From: Anaerozeibacter quisquiliarum
GTDB taxonomy: Bacteria; Bacillota; Clostridia; Christensenellales; Aristaeellaceae
Length of the DNA: 64,000 nt
NCBI GenBank assembly: GCA_051162045.1
Contig: JBISDI010000019.1
Reading direction: 5' to 3' (one strand)
Made by a program: the position numbers and the translations under genes. The first letter of the stretch is position 1. The number at the start of each line of letters is the position of its first letter. Of the stretch, positions 1-7,587 are shown piece by piece. The notes beneath the pieces are model-generated. The model searched no databases, was not told the DNA's origin, and worked only from the letters and a program-made list of their open reading frames with translations.

Positions 1-1618
1 CAATCGTGCCGCCGCACAGCTGGGCGGCGTGTTTGGCGATCGATAGGCCCAGGCCGGTGCCGGGTACCTCCTTGGAGCGGCTCTTGTCCACCCGGTAAAA
101 CCGCTCGAACACCCGGCCTTGCTCGTCCTCCGGGATGCCGATGCCGGTGTCGTCGACCGTCAGCGACACCCCCTCCGGCCCTGTCCGCACGCTCAGCCGC
201 ACCGAGCCGCCCGGCACGTTGTACTTGACCGCGTTGTCCGCCAGGTTGAAGACCAACTCCTCCAGCAGCGTCCGCTCGCCGCGCACGCTCGCCGCCTCGC
301 CGCCCGCCTCGATCGTCACCCCGGCCTTCTCCGCCGCAGGGGCCAGCCGCGCGGCCGCCGCTTTGCACAGCGCCGACAGCTCGACGAGCTCGTCCGCGCA
401 CGCGGCTGGCCGCTCGTCCAGCCTCGACAGGTGGATGATGTCATCGATCAGCGTCAGCAGCTGCGCCGCCTCCTCATGAATGCGCCCGGCGAACGCGCGC
501 ATGTCGCCTTCGCCCGCCAGCCCCCCGCTCATCAGTTCCGCGTAGCCCAGGATCGAGGTCAGCGGCGTCTTGAGCTCGTGCGATACGTTGGCCGAAAACG
601 TGCGCCGCGACTGCTCCGCCAGCTGCTTGTCGGTCACGTCGAGCAGCAGCAGCAGCGCGCCCGCACGTGCGCCGTCCTCCATGACCGGGCTGGCCAGCAG
701 TTGGTATTGCCGGCCGTTCAGCGCCAGATGCTCGGTCGCCGACGCGCCCTCCATCGCTGTGCGCACCGCGGAAAGCAGCGCCATATCGCGGCCCAGCGTC
801 AGTACGTGCCTGCCGATTTGCGCCTGCGGATCGACGCCGAACAGCCGCGCGGCGCTCCGGTTGAGCATCAGCACATACTGCCGCGCGTCCAGCACCACCA
901 GCCCCTCTTCCATGCCGCTTGTGATCGCCGAGAGCTGGTTCTGGCGCGCCGCCAACTCGCGCATCTGCGCGGCCGCGCGCCGGTTCGACTGGTCGAGCCG
1001 CGCGATCAGGGGCGAGAGCTCGACGTACGGCTGGTCGCTGGAGAGCGGGTCGTCGAGGTTCAGTTCGTTGATCGGGCGCACGACGGCGCGCGTCAGCCGC
1101 TCGGCCGCCCAGGCCGACAGCGACGCAATCACCAGCCACGCAAGCAGCAGCAGCCCCGCGAACCCCAGCGCCAGCGCGAACACGCTGGTGCGCGTGCCCG
1201 CCAGCCGCAGCACGCTGCCGTCCGCAAGCCGCCGGGCATAGTAGATCGTGGTCGCTCCGAGCGTCGTCGAGTGGCGCTCGCTGTGCCCGTCGCCGCCGTC
1301 CAGCGCCTGCACAACCTCCGGGCGCATCAGGTGGTTCTCCATGGCCCTGGATCCGGTCCGGCTGTCCAGCAGCACCTGCCCGTCCCCGGCGATCCAGGTG
1401 AAGCGGACGGATGGATTGGCCACCGCCAGCGCCTTGAACAGCGCCGTCTGGTCCTGCGCGAGTTCCATGGAGGCCGCGGCCGTATTCAGCTGCGTCTTCA
1501 GCTGCGCGTGGAAGCGGTCGAAGAACGCGTCGTAGGCGATGAGCGCCGCCGCCAGCACAAGCGCCGCCGCCGTGCCCAGCGTAAGGGCCAACATGCCGCG
1601 CATGATCCGCCGCTTCAT
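1..1618 (-). CDS. phoR: Phosphate-regulon sensor histidine kinase PhoR (C-terminus cut by window edge)
   Basis: Membrane sensor kinase of the phosphate-starvation two-component system. Reading the minus strand from ATG at 1618 gives about 539 residues with no stop before the edge. An N-terminal membrane helix (about 8-28) is followed by an extracytoplasmic sensor stretch, a second helix (about 147-168), a HAMP/PAS-like section, the dimerisation box SHELKTPLT with phospho-His near residue 346, the N box (NLADNAVKYN), and G boxes (DDTGIGIP, GTGLGLSIAKH). Only the last part of the ATPase domain is missing. The start overlaps the phoB stop as ATGA, so the two are translationally coupled. The pst-phoU context makes phosphate the likely signal. 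Confidence 0.93.
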   Translation of the reverse strand, partial: MKRRIMRGMLALTLGTAAALVLAAALIAYDAFFDRFHAQLKTQLNTAAASMELAQDQTALFKALAVANPSVRFTWIAGDGQVLLDSRTGSRAMENHLMRPEVVQALDGGDGHSERHSTTLGATTIYYARRLADGSVLRLAGTRTSVFALALGFAGLLLLAWLVIASLSAWAAERLTRAVVRPINELNLDDPLSSDQPYVELSPLIARLDQSNRRAAAQMRELAARQNQLSAITSGMEEGLVVLDARQYVLMLNRSAARLFGVDPQAQIGRHVLTLGRDMALLSAVRTAMEGASATEHLALNGRQYQLLASPVMEDGARAGALLLLLDVTDKQLAEQSRRTFSANVSHELKTPLTSILGYAELMSGGLAGEGDMRAFAGRIHEEAAQLLTLIDDIIHLSRLDERPAACADELVELSALCKAAAARLAPAAEKAGVTIEAGGEAASVRGERTLLEELVFNLADNAVKYNVPGGSVRLSVRTGPEGVSLTVDDTGIGIPEDEQGRVFERFYRVDKSRSKEVPGTGLGLSIAKHAAQLCGGTI

Positions 1619-2292
1619 GGCCCATCCCCCCGGAAGCGGTAGCCGAGCCCGCGGATCGTCTCGATGCGCGCGCCCGCCGCGCCGAGCTTCGCGCGCAGCG
1701 TCTGGATGTGCACGTCCACCGTGCGCGAGCCGCCGAAGTAGTCGATCGACCAGACCTCGGCCAGCAGTTTCTCGCGGTCGTAGGCCTTGCCCGCGTGGGT
1801 CATCAGGAAGGTCAGCAATTCATATTCCTTGAGCGTCAGCGCCACCGCGCGCCCGTACGCGCGCACGGCGTGTCCCTCGGGGTCGAGTTCGATGCCGCCG
1901 CAGGTGACCTTCGCGCGCGCGCCCGGCGCGGCGCTCCGCCTCAGCACCGCCTTGACGCGCGCCACCAGTTCCATCACGCTGAAGGGCTTCGCCAGGTAGT
2001 CGTCCGCGCCCGCGTCCAGCCCCTGCACCCTGTCCTCCTCCGCGCCCTTTGCGGTCAGCATCACCACCGGCACCGCCATCGTGCGAGGGTCGGCCTTGAG
2101 CCGACGCAGGATCGACACCCCGTCCTCGCCCGGCAGCATGATGTCGAGCAGGATCAGTTCGGGCAGCGCGCGCGTCAGCGCTTCGGAAAGCGCCGCGCCG
2201 TTTTCAAATCCCTGCGCCTGATAGCCGGTCTGGGTGAGCGCGTACACGACCAGGTCGCGGATGTTGCGGTCGTCCTCGACGTAGTAGATCAC
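1615..2292 (-). CDS. phoB: Phosphate-regulon response regulator, OmpR/PhoB family
   Basis: DNA-binding response regulator of 225 residues, partner of the adjacent kinase. The receiver domain has the acidic pair EDD near residues 6-8, the phospho-acceptor Asp50 (LLDIMLPGEDG), the conserved Thr (MLTAK) and Lys (YLAKPF). The winged-helix output domain follows (LTLKEYELLTFL, RTVDVHIQTLRAKL, RGLGYRF). I choose the GTG at 2292, which overlaps the phoU stop as GTGA behind a GGGGGAGG ribosome site; a longer in-frame start at 2340 would add residues unlike the family. In Firmicutes this protein is usually called PhoP. It presumably activates the pst operon upstream. Confidence 0.93.
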   Translation of the reverse strand: MIYYVEDDRNIRDLVVYALTQTGYQAQGFENGAALSEALTRALPELILLDIMLPGEDGVSILRRLKADPRTMAVPVVMLTAKGAEEDRVQGLDAGADDYLAKPFSVMELVARVKAVLRRSAAPGARAKVTCGGIELDPEGHAVRAYGRAVALTLKEYELLTFLMTHAGKAYDREKLLAEVWSIDYFGGSRTVDVHIQTLRAKLGAAGARIETIRGLGYRFRGDGP

Positions 2293-2948
2293 GCGCGCTC
2301 CTCCCCCTTGTGTACGCCGGTCACGGCGAACTGCACCCATTCGGCGATGTTGACCGCGTGGTCGCCGATGCGCTCGAGGTATTTGGCGATCATCAGCAGA
2401 TCGAGCGCCTGCATCGCGCAGGACGGGTCTCGCGCGATCAGCTGCGCAAGTTCCTGTCTTACGGTGTCAAACAGCGCGTCCACTTCGTCGTCGGCCTCGA
2501 TGACCGCGCCGGCCATGCCGGAGTCGCGCGCCACGAACGCGTCGATGGCCCGCTTGACCATGCCGATCGCGGCGCTCGCCATCGCGGGAATGTGCTCAAG
2601 CTCGGTTGCGTGCGGCGTCGCGCCCATCATCAGCACCAGTTCCGAGATGTCGGCCGCCTGGTCGCCGATGCGCTCCATGTCGGTAATCATCTTGAGCGCC
2701 GCGGAGATAAAGCGCAAATCGCGCGCCACCGGCTGCTGCTGCAAGAGCAGCTTCAGGCACAGGCTCTCGATATCGCGCTCCTTTTGATCGATCTCGCGGT
2801 CGTATTCCATGATGCGCTGCGCAAGGGCCAGGTCGCGCTCGGTCAGCGCCTTTGCGCCCGAGTCGATCGCGTACTCGATCATCGCGCCCAACTCGATCAG
2901 CTCGGTGTTCAGCTTCATCAGCTGCTCGTCAAATCGGCTCCTCATCAT
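2289..2948 (-). CDS. phoU: Phosphate transport accessory protein PhoU
   Basis: Cytoplasmic regulator linking the Pst transporter to PhoR signalling; 219 residues, the usual size. It has the two repeated three-helix PhoU bundles, each with the metal-binding signature, seen as ERIGDQAADISE near the middle and ERIGDHAVNIAEW near the end. The ATG at 2948 overlaps the pstB stop (ATGATG context), with the ribosome site GGGAGG inside the end of pstB; an ATG one codon later is an alternative start. A longer open frame to 3233 is just read-through into pstB in another frame. Its position between pstB and phoB is the standard order. Confidence 0.95.
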   Translation of the reverse strand: MMRSRFDEQLMKLNTELIELGAMIEYAIDSGAKALTERDLALAQRIMEYDREIDQKERDIESLCLKLLLQQQPVARDLRFISAALKMITDMERIGDQAADISELVLMMGATPHATELEHIPAMASAAIGMVKRAIDAFVARDSGMAGAVIEADDEVDALFDTVRQELAQLIARDPSCAMQALDLLMIAKYLERIGDHAVNIAEWVQFAVTGVHKGEERA

Positions 2949-3694
2949 CCAAACCTCCCGGTGATGTAGTCCTCGGTGCGGGGATCCTTCGGCGTGGAGA
3001 ACAGCGCCTCGGTCGCTCCCGCTTCGATCACCTCGCCCAGCAAGAAAAAGGCGGTGCGGTCGGAGATGCGCAGCGCCTGCTGCATGTTGTGGGTCACGAT
3101 CGCGATCGTGTAGCGTTGCTTGAGCGACAGCGCCAACTCCTCGATCCGGGCGGTGGAGATCGGATCCAGCGCGCTCGTCGGCTCGTCCATCAGCAGCACC
3201 TCGGGTTCGACCGCCAGCGCGCGCGCGATGCACAGCCGCTGCTGCTGCCCGCCCGACAGCCCAAGCGCGCTCTTTTTCAGCCGATCCTTCAACTCGTCCC
3301 AGATCGCCGCGTCGCGCAGCGAGCGCTCGACCAGTTCGTCCAGCCGCGCCTTCGAGCGGATGCCGTGCGTGCGCGGGCCGTAGGCTACGTTATCGTACAC
3401 GCTCATGGGAAACGGATTGGGCTTCTGGAATACCATGCCCACCCGCTTGCGCAACAGGTTCACGTCCATTGTACCATAAATATCCTGACCGTCCAGCAGA
3501 ATCTCGCCCTCCACGCGGCAACCCTCGACCAGGTCGTTCATGCGGTTGAGCGACTTGAGCAGCGTGGACTTGCCGCAGCCCGACGGCCCGATCATCGCGG
3601 TGATTTGCCGGTCGGGTATCGTAAGGTTCACACCCTTGAGCGCCTGAAACGCGCCGTAGTACAGGTTCACATCTTCGATCGTAAATTTGTTCAT
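2945..3694 (-). CDS. pstB: Phosphate ABC transporter ATP-binding protein PstB
   Basis: ATPase that powers high-affinity phosphate import; 249 residues. Walker A GPSGCGKST lies at residues 36-44, the ABC signature LSGGQQQR at 146-153, Walker B LLMDE at 167-171, and a switch His in TIAIVTHNMQQ. The sequence is close to the PstB family throughout (YGAFQALKGVNL near the N-terminus, FLLGEVIEAG near the C-terminus). It overlaps pstA by 4 nt and phoU by 4 nt, so the operon is tightly coupled. It would pair with PstA and PstC in the inner membrane. Confidence 0.97.
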   Translation of the reverse strand: MNKFTIEDVNLYYGAFQALKGVNLTIPDRQITAMIGPSGCGKSTLLKSLNRMNDLVEGCRVEGEILLDGQDIYGTMDVNLLRKRVGMVFQKPNPFPMSVYDNVAYGPRTHGIRSKARLDELVERSLRDAAIWDELKDRLKKSALGLSGGQQQRLCIARALAVEPEVLLMDEPTSALDPISTARIEELALSLKQRYTIAIVTHNMQQALRISDRTAFFLLGEVIEAGATEALFSTPKDPRTEDYITGRFG

Positions 3695-4527
3695 GACAGC
3701 GACCCTTTCGCAATGCGCCGGGCGACGCGCATAGACAGCGTGTTAATCAGCACCACCAGTGCCATCAGCACCGCGGCCGTGGCGTAGGCTTGATTGACGT
3801 ACAGCCCCTCGTTCGACAGCGCGTACATGTGAACCGACAGCGTGCGCACCGACTTAAGCAGCGATGTCGGCATCTGCGCCACGGTGCCGGCGGTGTAGAT
3901 CAGCGCGGCGGTCTCCCCGACCACGCGCCCCACGCCCAGGATGACGCCGGCCAGGATGCCGGGCGCGGCGGCCGGCAGCGCGACGCGCGCCACGGTGCGC
4001 AGCCGCCCCGCGCCCAGGCCGAAGCTGCCCTCGCGGTAGCTGGCCGGCACGGACAGCAGCGCCTCCTCGGCGGTGCGCATGATCAGCGGCAGGATCATGA
4101 TCGACAGCGTGGCCGCGCCGGCCAGCAGCGAGTAACCCCACTTAAGCTGCGTCACGAAGAACATCATGCCGAACAGACCGTACACGATCGAGGGGATGCC
4201 CGACAGCGTTTCGGCGGTGACGCGCACGAGCGACACCAGAGGGCTGCCCTTGCGGGCGTATTCAACGAGATAAATGGCCGCGCCCACGCCCAGCGGCACC
4301 GCGAACAGCAGCGATAAGAGCGTCATCATCAGCGTGCTGAAAATCGCGGGCAGCATCGACACATTGGTCGAATTGTACTGCCACGCAAAGAGCGCGGGCG
4401 TCAGGTGAGGCACGCCCATGACCAGCACGTAGCCGACCAGCCCGACGACCAGGGAAAGCGTGACGAGCGCAGCGCCCCAAGTCAGCGCCCGGAGCAGGGG
4501 GGACAGCCAATCGATCTTTTTCTTCAT
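3691..4527 (-). CDS. pstA: Phosphate ABC transporter permease PstA
   Basis: Inner-membrane permease subunit, 278 residues, about six hydrophobic helices. The binding-protein-dependent permease signature is visible (SIVYGLFGMMFF and the EAA loop around EALLSVPASYREGSFGLGAGRLRT cut here into its parts: EALLSVPASYREGS, then FGLGAGRL). A basic N-terminus (MKKKIDW) precedes the first helix at about 13-36. The gene overlaps pstC by 4 nt and pstB by 4 nt. Together with PstC it forms the phosphate channel. Confidence 0.95.
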   Translation of the reverse strand: MKKKIDWLSPLLRALTWGAALVTLSLVVGLVGYVLVMGVPHLTPALFAWQYNSTNVSMLPAIFSTLMMTLLSLLFAVPLGVGAAIYLVEYARKGSPLVSLVRVTAETLSGIPSIVYGLFGMMFFVTQLKWGYSLLAGAATLSIMILPLIMRTAEEALLSVPASYREGSFGLGAGRLRTVARVALPAAAPGILAGVILGVGRVVGETAALIYTAGTVAQMPTSLLKSVRTLSVHMYALSNEGLYVNQAYATAAVLMALVVLINTLSMRVARRIAKGSLS

Positions 4528-5375
4528 GCGGCCGTCCTCCGTTTGATGAGCGAAAAGCTCAGGTTGATGATTAAAATGAATACGAACAGCACCGCGGCGG
4601 TGGCGATCAGCGCATCGCGGTGCAGGTCGGCGGCGTAGCCCATCTCCAGCACGATGTTGGTGGTCAGCGTGCGCACGCCCTTGAGCAGCCCCGCGGGCAT
4701 GCGCGCCTGGTTGCCGGCCACCATAATCACCGCCATCGTCTCGCCGATCGCGCGGCCCACGCCCAGGATCACGCCCGCCAGGATGCCCGACTTGGCGGCG
4801 GGCGCGACCGCGAAGAACACGCTGCGCTCATGGCTCGCGCCCAGCGCCAGGCTGCCCTCGTAGTAGCTCGCCGGCACGGCCATAAGCGCCGAATGCGCCA
4901 CGCCCGTCACCGTGGGCAGGATCATCAGCCCCAGCAGCAGCGACGCGGTCAGCATGGCGTTGCCGCTGCCGCCAAACTGCGTGCGCACCATCTTAACCAT
5001 CACCATCAGCCCGAAAAAGCCGTACACCACCGAGGGGATGCCGGCCATCAGGTCGACCGCCGGCCTGAGGATCCGGTAGAGCCGCCTGGGGCAGAAGTGG
5101 GTTAAGAAGATCGCCGTCATCAGCGCCAGCGGCACGCCTGCCACGATCGCGCCCGCGGTGACGTACAGGCTGCCGAGGATCATCGGCAGAATACCATAGA
5201 TGTTGTTGCCCGGCTTCCACTTCTGCCCGAGCAGCAGGTCAAGCGGCCCGATCTTGATGATCGTGGGCAGCGCGCTCGCGAACAGGAACAGGCAGATCAG
5301 CGCGACCGCCGCGATCGACGCGCAGGCCGCGATGATGAACACCCACCGCATCAGCGCTTCCTTGTGTTTCAGCAT
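4524..5375 (-). CDS. pstC: Phosphate ABC transporter permease PstC
   Basis: Second permease subunit, 283 residues, with about six membrane helices; the first lies at about 10-32. Family features include the GIPSVVYGFFGL segment, the EAA-loop region around MAVPASYYEGSLALGA, and GVILGVGRAIGETMAV. It is separated from pstS by about 93 bp that contain a strong hairpin, unlike the other overlapping gene pairs of the operon. That spacing may allow more PstS than permease to be made. Confidence 0.95.
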   Translation of the reverse strand: MLKHKEALMRWVFIIAACASIAAVALICLFLFASALPTIIKIGPLDLLLGQKWKPGNNIYGILPMILGSLYVTAGAIVAGVPLALMTAIFLTHFCPRRLYRILRPAVDLMAGIPSVVYGFFGLMVMVKMVRTQFGGSGNAMLTASLLLGLMILPTVTGVAHSALMAVPASYYEGSLALGASHERSVFFAVAPAAKSGILAGVILGVGRAIGETMAVIMVAGNQARMPAGLLKGVRTLTTNIVLEMGYAADLHRDALIATAAVLFVFILIINLSFSLIKRRTAA

Positions 5376-5415
5376 AGAAACCCTCGCAATCCGTGAAGTA
5401 TGGAGGACAGATCGG

Positions 5416-5450
5416 CCCTCCCGTCCCCCTCTTGGCGGGGGATGGGAGGG
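5416..5450. promoter_or_regulatory. GC-rich hairpin between pstS and pstC
   Basis: Arms CCCTCCC-G-TCCCCC and GGGGGA-T-GGGAGGG enclose a 7-nt loop, giving a 14-bp stem with one G/T position. There is no T-run on the minus strand after it, so it looks more like an mRNA-stabilising or processing hairpin than a terminator. Its sequence resembles the ends of the palindromic repeats found at 24.7-34.1 kb, so it could be a decayed copy of that family. Confidence 0.5.
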
Positions 5451-5468
5451 CGTCGCCCGCCGGGGTCG

Positions 5469-6320
5469 TTATCCAATCGCGTTCCAATCGGTCACTTCGC
5501 CGGTGAAGATCTGCCGCACGGTCTCGGCGCTCAGGTTCTCGATCGCGTTTTCCTTATTCACGATCACGGCCAAGCCGTCCATCGCGATCACGGTGGGCGC
5601 CGCGCCCTTTTCGAGTTCACTGTCCTTGAGCGCGCGCGAGGCCATGCCGATGTCGGCGATGCCGTCCAAGGCCGCGTTGATGCCGGTGGTCGAATCGCTC
5701 ATCTGGATGTCGATCACAGCCTCCGGATTGACCAGCAAATACGCTTCCTTGAGCTTCTCCATGAGCGGGGTGACCGACGACGAGCCCGCGACCACGATGG
5801 ACCCGGAAGTCGGGGCGCCCGAGTAGGCCGGCGCTTCCGAAGCGCGCACGTAGTGGTTGGCCTCGACGACCTGCTGGCCGTTTTCCGACAGGATGAAGTT
5901 CACGAAGTCCTGCGCCAGCGCTTTGAGCTCGCCCACAGTCGCGATGTTGAACGGGCGCGCCACCTTGTATTCGCCCGATTTGACGCCCTCGACCGTCGCG
6001 GCCACGCCGTCGATCTTCACGGCCTTCACGGTATCGGACAAGGAACCCAGCGACACATAGCCGATCGAGTTCGGATTGCCGGCCACGGTCGATAGCATGA
6101 CGCCGGTGGTGCTGGCAATCAGCGCTTCCTCGTAAGTCTGATCGATCTTCTCGCCCGCGTCGTTCTTTACTTCCACCTTGAACAGCTCGATGAACGCGCC
6201 GCGCGTGCCCGAGCCGTCCTCGCGCGACACCACGGTGATACCGTCGAGCGCCGCCGCGCAGCTGGCCGCCCCCACGAGCAGGATCACAGACAGCATAATC
6301 CCCATCAGCTTCTTCATCAT
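5469..6320 (-). CDS. pstS: Phosphate-binding protein PstS, circularly permuted
   Basis: Extracytoplasmic phosphate-binding protein of the Pst system, 283 residues. ATG at 6320 is chosen because GGAGAG lies 7 nt upstream and a signal peptide follows directly (basic MMKK, then a hydrophobic stretch, Cys near residue 21, either a lipobox or the end of a normal signal). The two parts of the fold are in swapped order. The segment that is usually C-terminal (VVSREDGSGTRGAF, NSIGYVSLGSL, KVARPFN) comes first. The usual N-terminal segment (IVVAGSSSVTPLMEKL, ADIGMASR, IAMDGLAVIVN) comes second, and the protein stops right after IFTGEVTDWNAIG, where ordinary PstS continues. All core motifs are present once, so it is probably functional. 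It heads the pst operon. Confidence 0.9.
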   Translation of the reverse strand: MMKKLMGIMLSVILLVGAASCAAALDGITVVSREDGSGTRGAFIELFKVEVKNDAGEKIDQTYEEALIASTTGVMLSTVAGNPNSIGYVSLGSLSDTVKAVKIDGVAATVEGVKSGEYKVARPFNIATVGELKALAQDFVNFILSENGQQVVEANHYVRASEAPAYSGAPTSGSIVVAGSSSVTPLMEKLKEAYLLVNPEAVIDIQMSDSTTGINAALDGIADIGMASRALKDSELEKGAAPTVIAMDGLAVIVNKENAIENLSAETVRQIFTGEVTDWNAIG

Positions 6321-6466
6321 TGTTCTCTCCTTCTTACTTTGTACGCTGGTAGCATACCCCGGCGCGGTAAACCATACATACACCGAGCATCAAAAGCAGG
6401 TAAAGTGCGTCGATTCTTGCCGACCGGTTGCGGGCGGTTTATTACACTTCTGCCTACAATTTTCGC

Positions 6467-6494
6467 TTGAATAGACATGCCCGTTCAGTATAAT
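6467..6494 (+). promoter_or_regulatory. Sigma-A-type promoter of cysD
   Basis: TTGAAT (6467-6472), a 16-bp spacer, and TATAAT (6489-6494), about 50 bp before the TTG start of cysD. The intergenic stretch 6321-6543 also has to hold the divergent pstS promoter. I see no convincing Pho-box repeats there by eye. Confidence 0.6.
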
Positions 6495-6543
6495 ATATGA
6501 GGTAAAATAAACACACCGGTCATGGGCGGGAGGGATATTATCA

Positions 6544-7425
6544 TTGGATCATCTGAACCGATTGGAGAGCGTGAGCGTACATATTTTACGCGACGCCTAC
6601 GCGGCGTTTGACAATTTGTGCATGCTGTGGTCGATCGGCAAGGACTCGACGGTACTCTTGTGGCTGGCGCGCAAGGCGTTCTTCGGCCACGTGCCCTTTC
6701 CGCTCATACACATCGACACGAGTTATAAGATTCCCGAAATGATCGACTACCGCGACAAGCTCGCGCGCGAATACGGGCTGTACATGATCTACGGCGAAAA
6801 CCGCGAGGCGCTCGAGGCAAGGCGCACGTTTCCCGACGGCGCGGTGTCGCGCGTCGAGTGCTGCCGGCTGCTCAAGACCGAGGCGCTGACCCACACATTG
6901 AGCGGCAAGTGGCCGCGCTATCGGCTGAACCTCGAGACCGGGGCATACGAGGTCGACAAAAACCGCCAGGCGTTCACCGGCGTGATCGTGGGCGCGCGCT
7001 CGGACGAGGAGGGCTCGCGCTCGAAGGAGCGCTACTTCTCCCCGCGCGATAAAAACAACGACTGGGATCTGGACGACCAGCCTCCCGAGTTCTGGAACCA
7101 GTTCAAGACCGACTTCGCGCCCGGCACCCATGTGCGCATTCACCCGCTGCTCGATTGGACCGAGCTGAACATCTGGGAGTACATCGAGCGCGAAAACATC
7201 CCCACCGTGTCTTTGTACTACAATCAGGGCGATGGCAAGCGTTATCGTTCGCTCGGCTGCGCGCCCTGCACCGGCCCGATCGAATCTGAGTCGCGCAATG
7301 TCCGCGAGATCATCGAGGAGCTGAAGACCGGCGCGCTGTCGAACATCGCCGAGCGCAGCGGCCGCGCGCAGGACAAGGAGGACGGCGGCGGTCTCGAGAC
7401 ATTGCGGCGCAACGGCTACATGTAA
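6544..7425 (+). CDS. cysD: Sulfate adenylyltransferase subunit 2 (CysD)
   Basis: Catalytic subunit of ATP sulfurylase, which makes APS from ATP and sulfate; 293 residues. The PP-loop motif SIGKDS is at residues 30-35, and the family blocks HVPFPLIHIDTSYKIPEM and LGCAPCTGPIES are intact. The start is TTG at 6544: family members begin MDHLxRLE, and the codons after this TTG read DHLNRLE, with GGGAGGG about 12 nt upstream. There is no in-frame ATG nearby. CysD needs CysN, encoded next, and the product is used by the sulfotransferase further down. Confidence 0.95.
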   Translation: MDHLNRLESVSVHILRDAYAAFDNLCMLWSIGKDSTVLLWLARKAFFGHVPFPLIHIDTSYKIPEMIDYRDKLAREYGLYMIYGENREALEARRTFPDGAVSRVECCRLLKTEALTHTLSGKWPRYRLNLETGAYEVDKNRQAFTGVIVGARSDEEGSRSKERYFSPRDKNNDWDLDDQPPEFWNQFKTDFAPGTHVRIHPLLDWTELNIWEYIERENIPTVSLYYNQGDGKRYRSLGCAPCTGPIESESRNVREIIEELKTGALSNIAERSGRAQDKEDGGGLETLRRNGYM

Positions 7426-7587
7426 TGGGGTCACGCGCGTCTGGCGTAGAGTGCTGTGCGTGAAACGGGAACGGGGGAATCCATTTGAACCGGCGGAGCC
7501 GGCACAAGTGATTTGAACATGGAGGGCTTTGGCCCCTCCAACCCCCCGAGGGTTCAGAAGCATATTTGGTACCGAAGGGGTGCATCC

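Noticed and set aside
474..1625. A 383-codon minus-strand frame at the left end
   Set aside because: It is out of frame with the histidine kinase, whose own frame runs off the window and has all kinase motifs.
6321..6543. Pho-box operator upstream of pstS
   Set aside because: No clear TTAACA-type direct repeats could be seen, so no site is listed.
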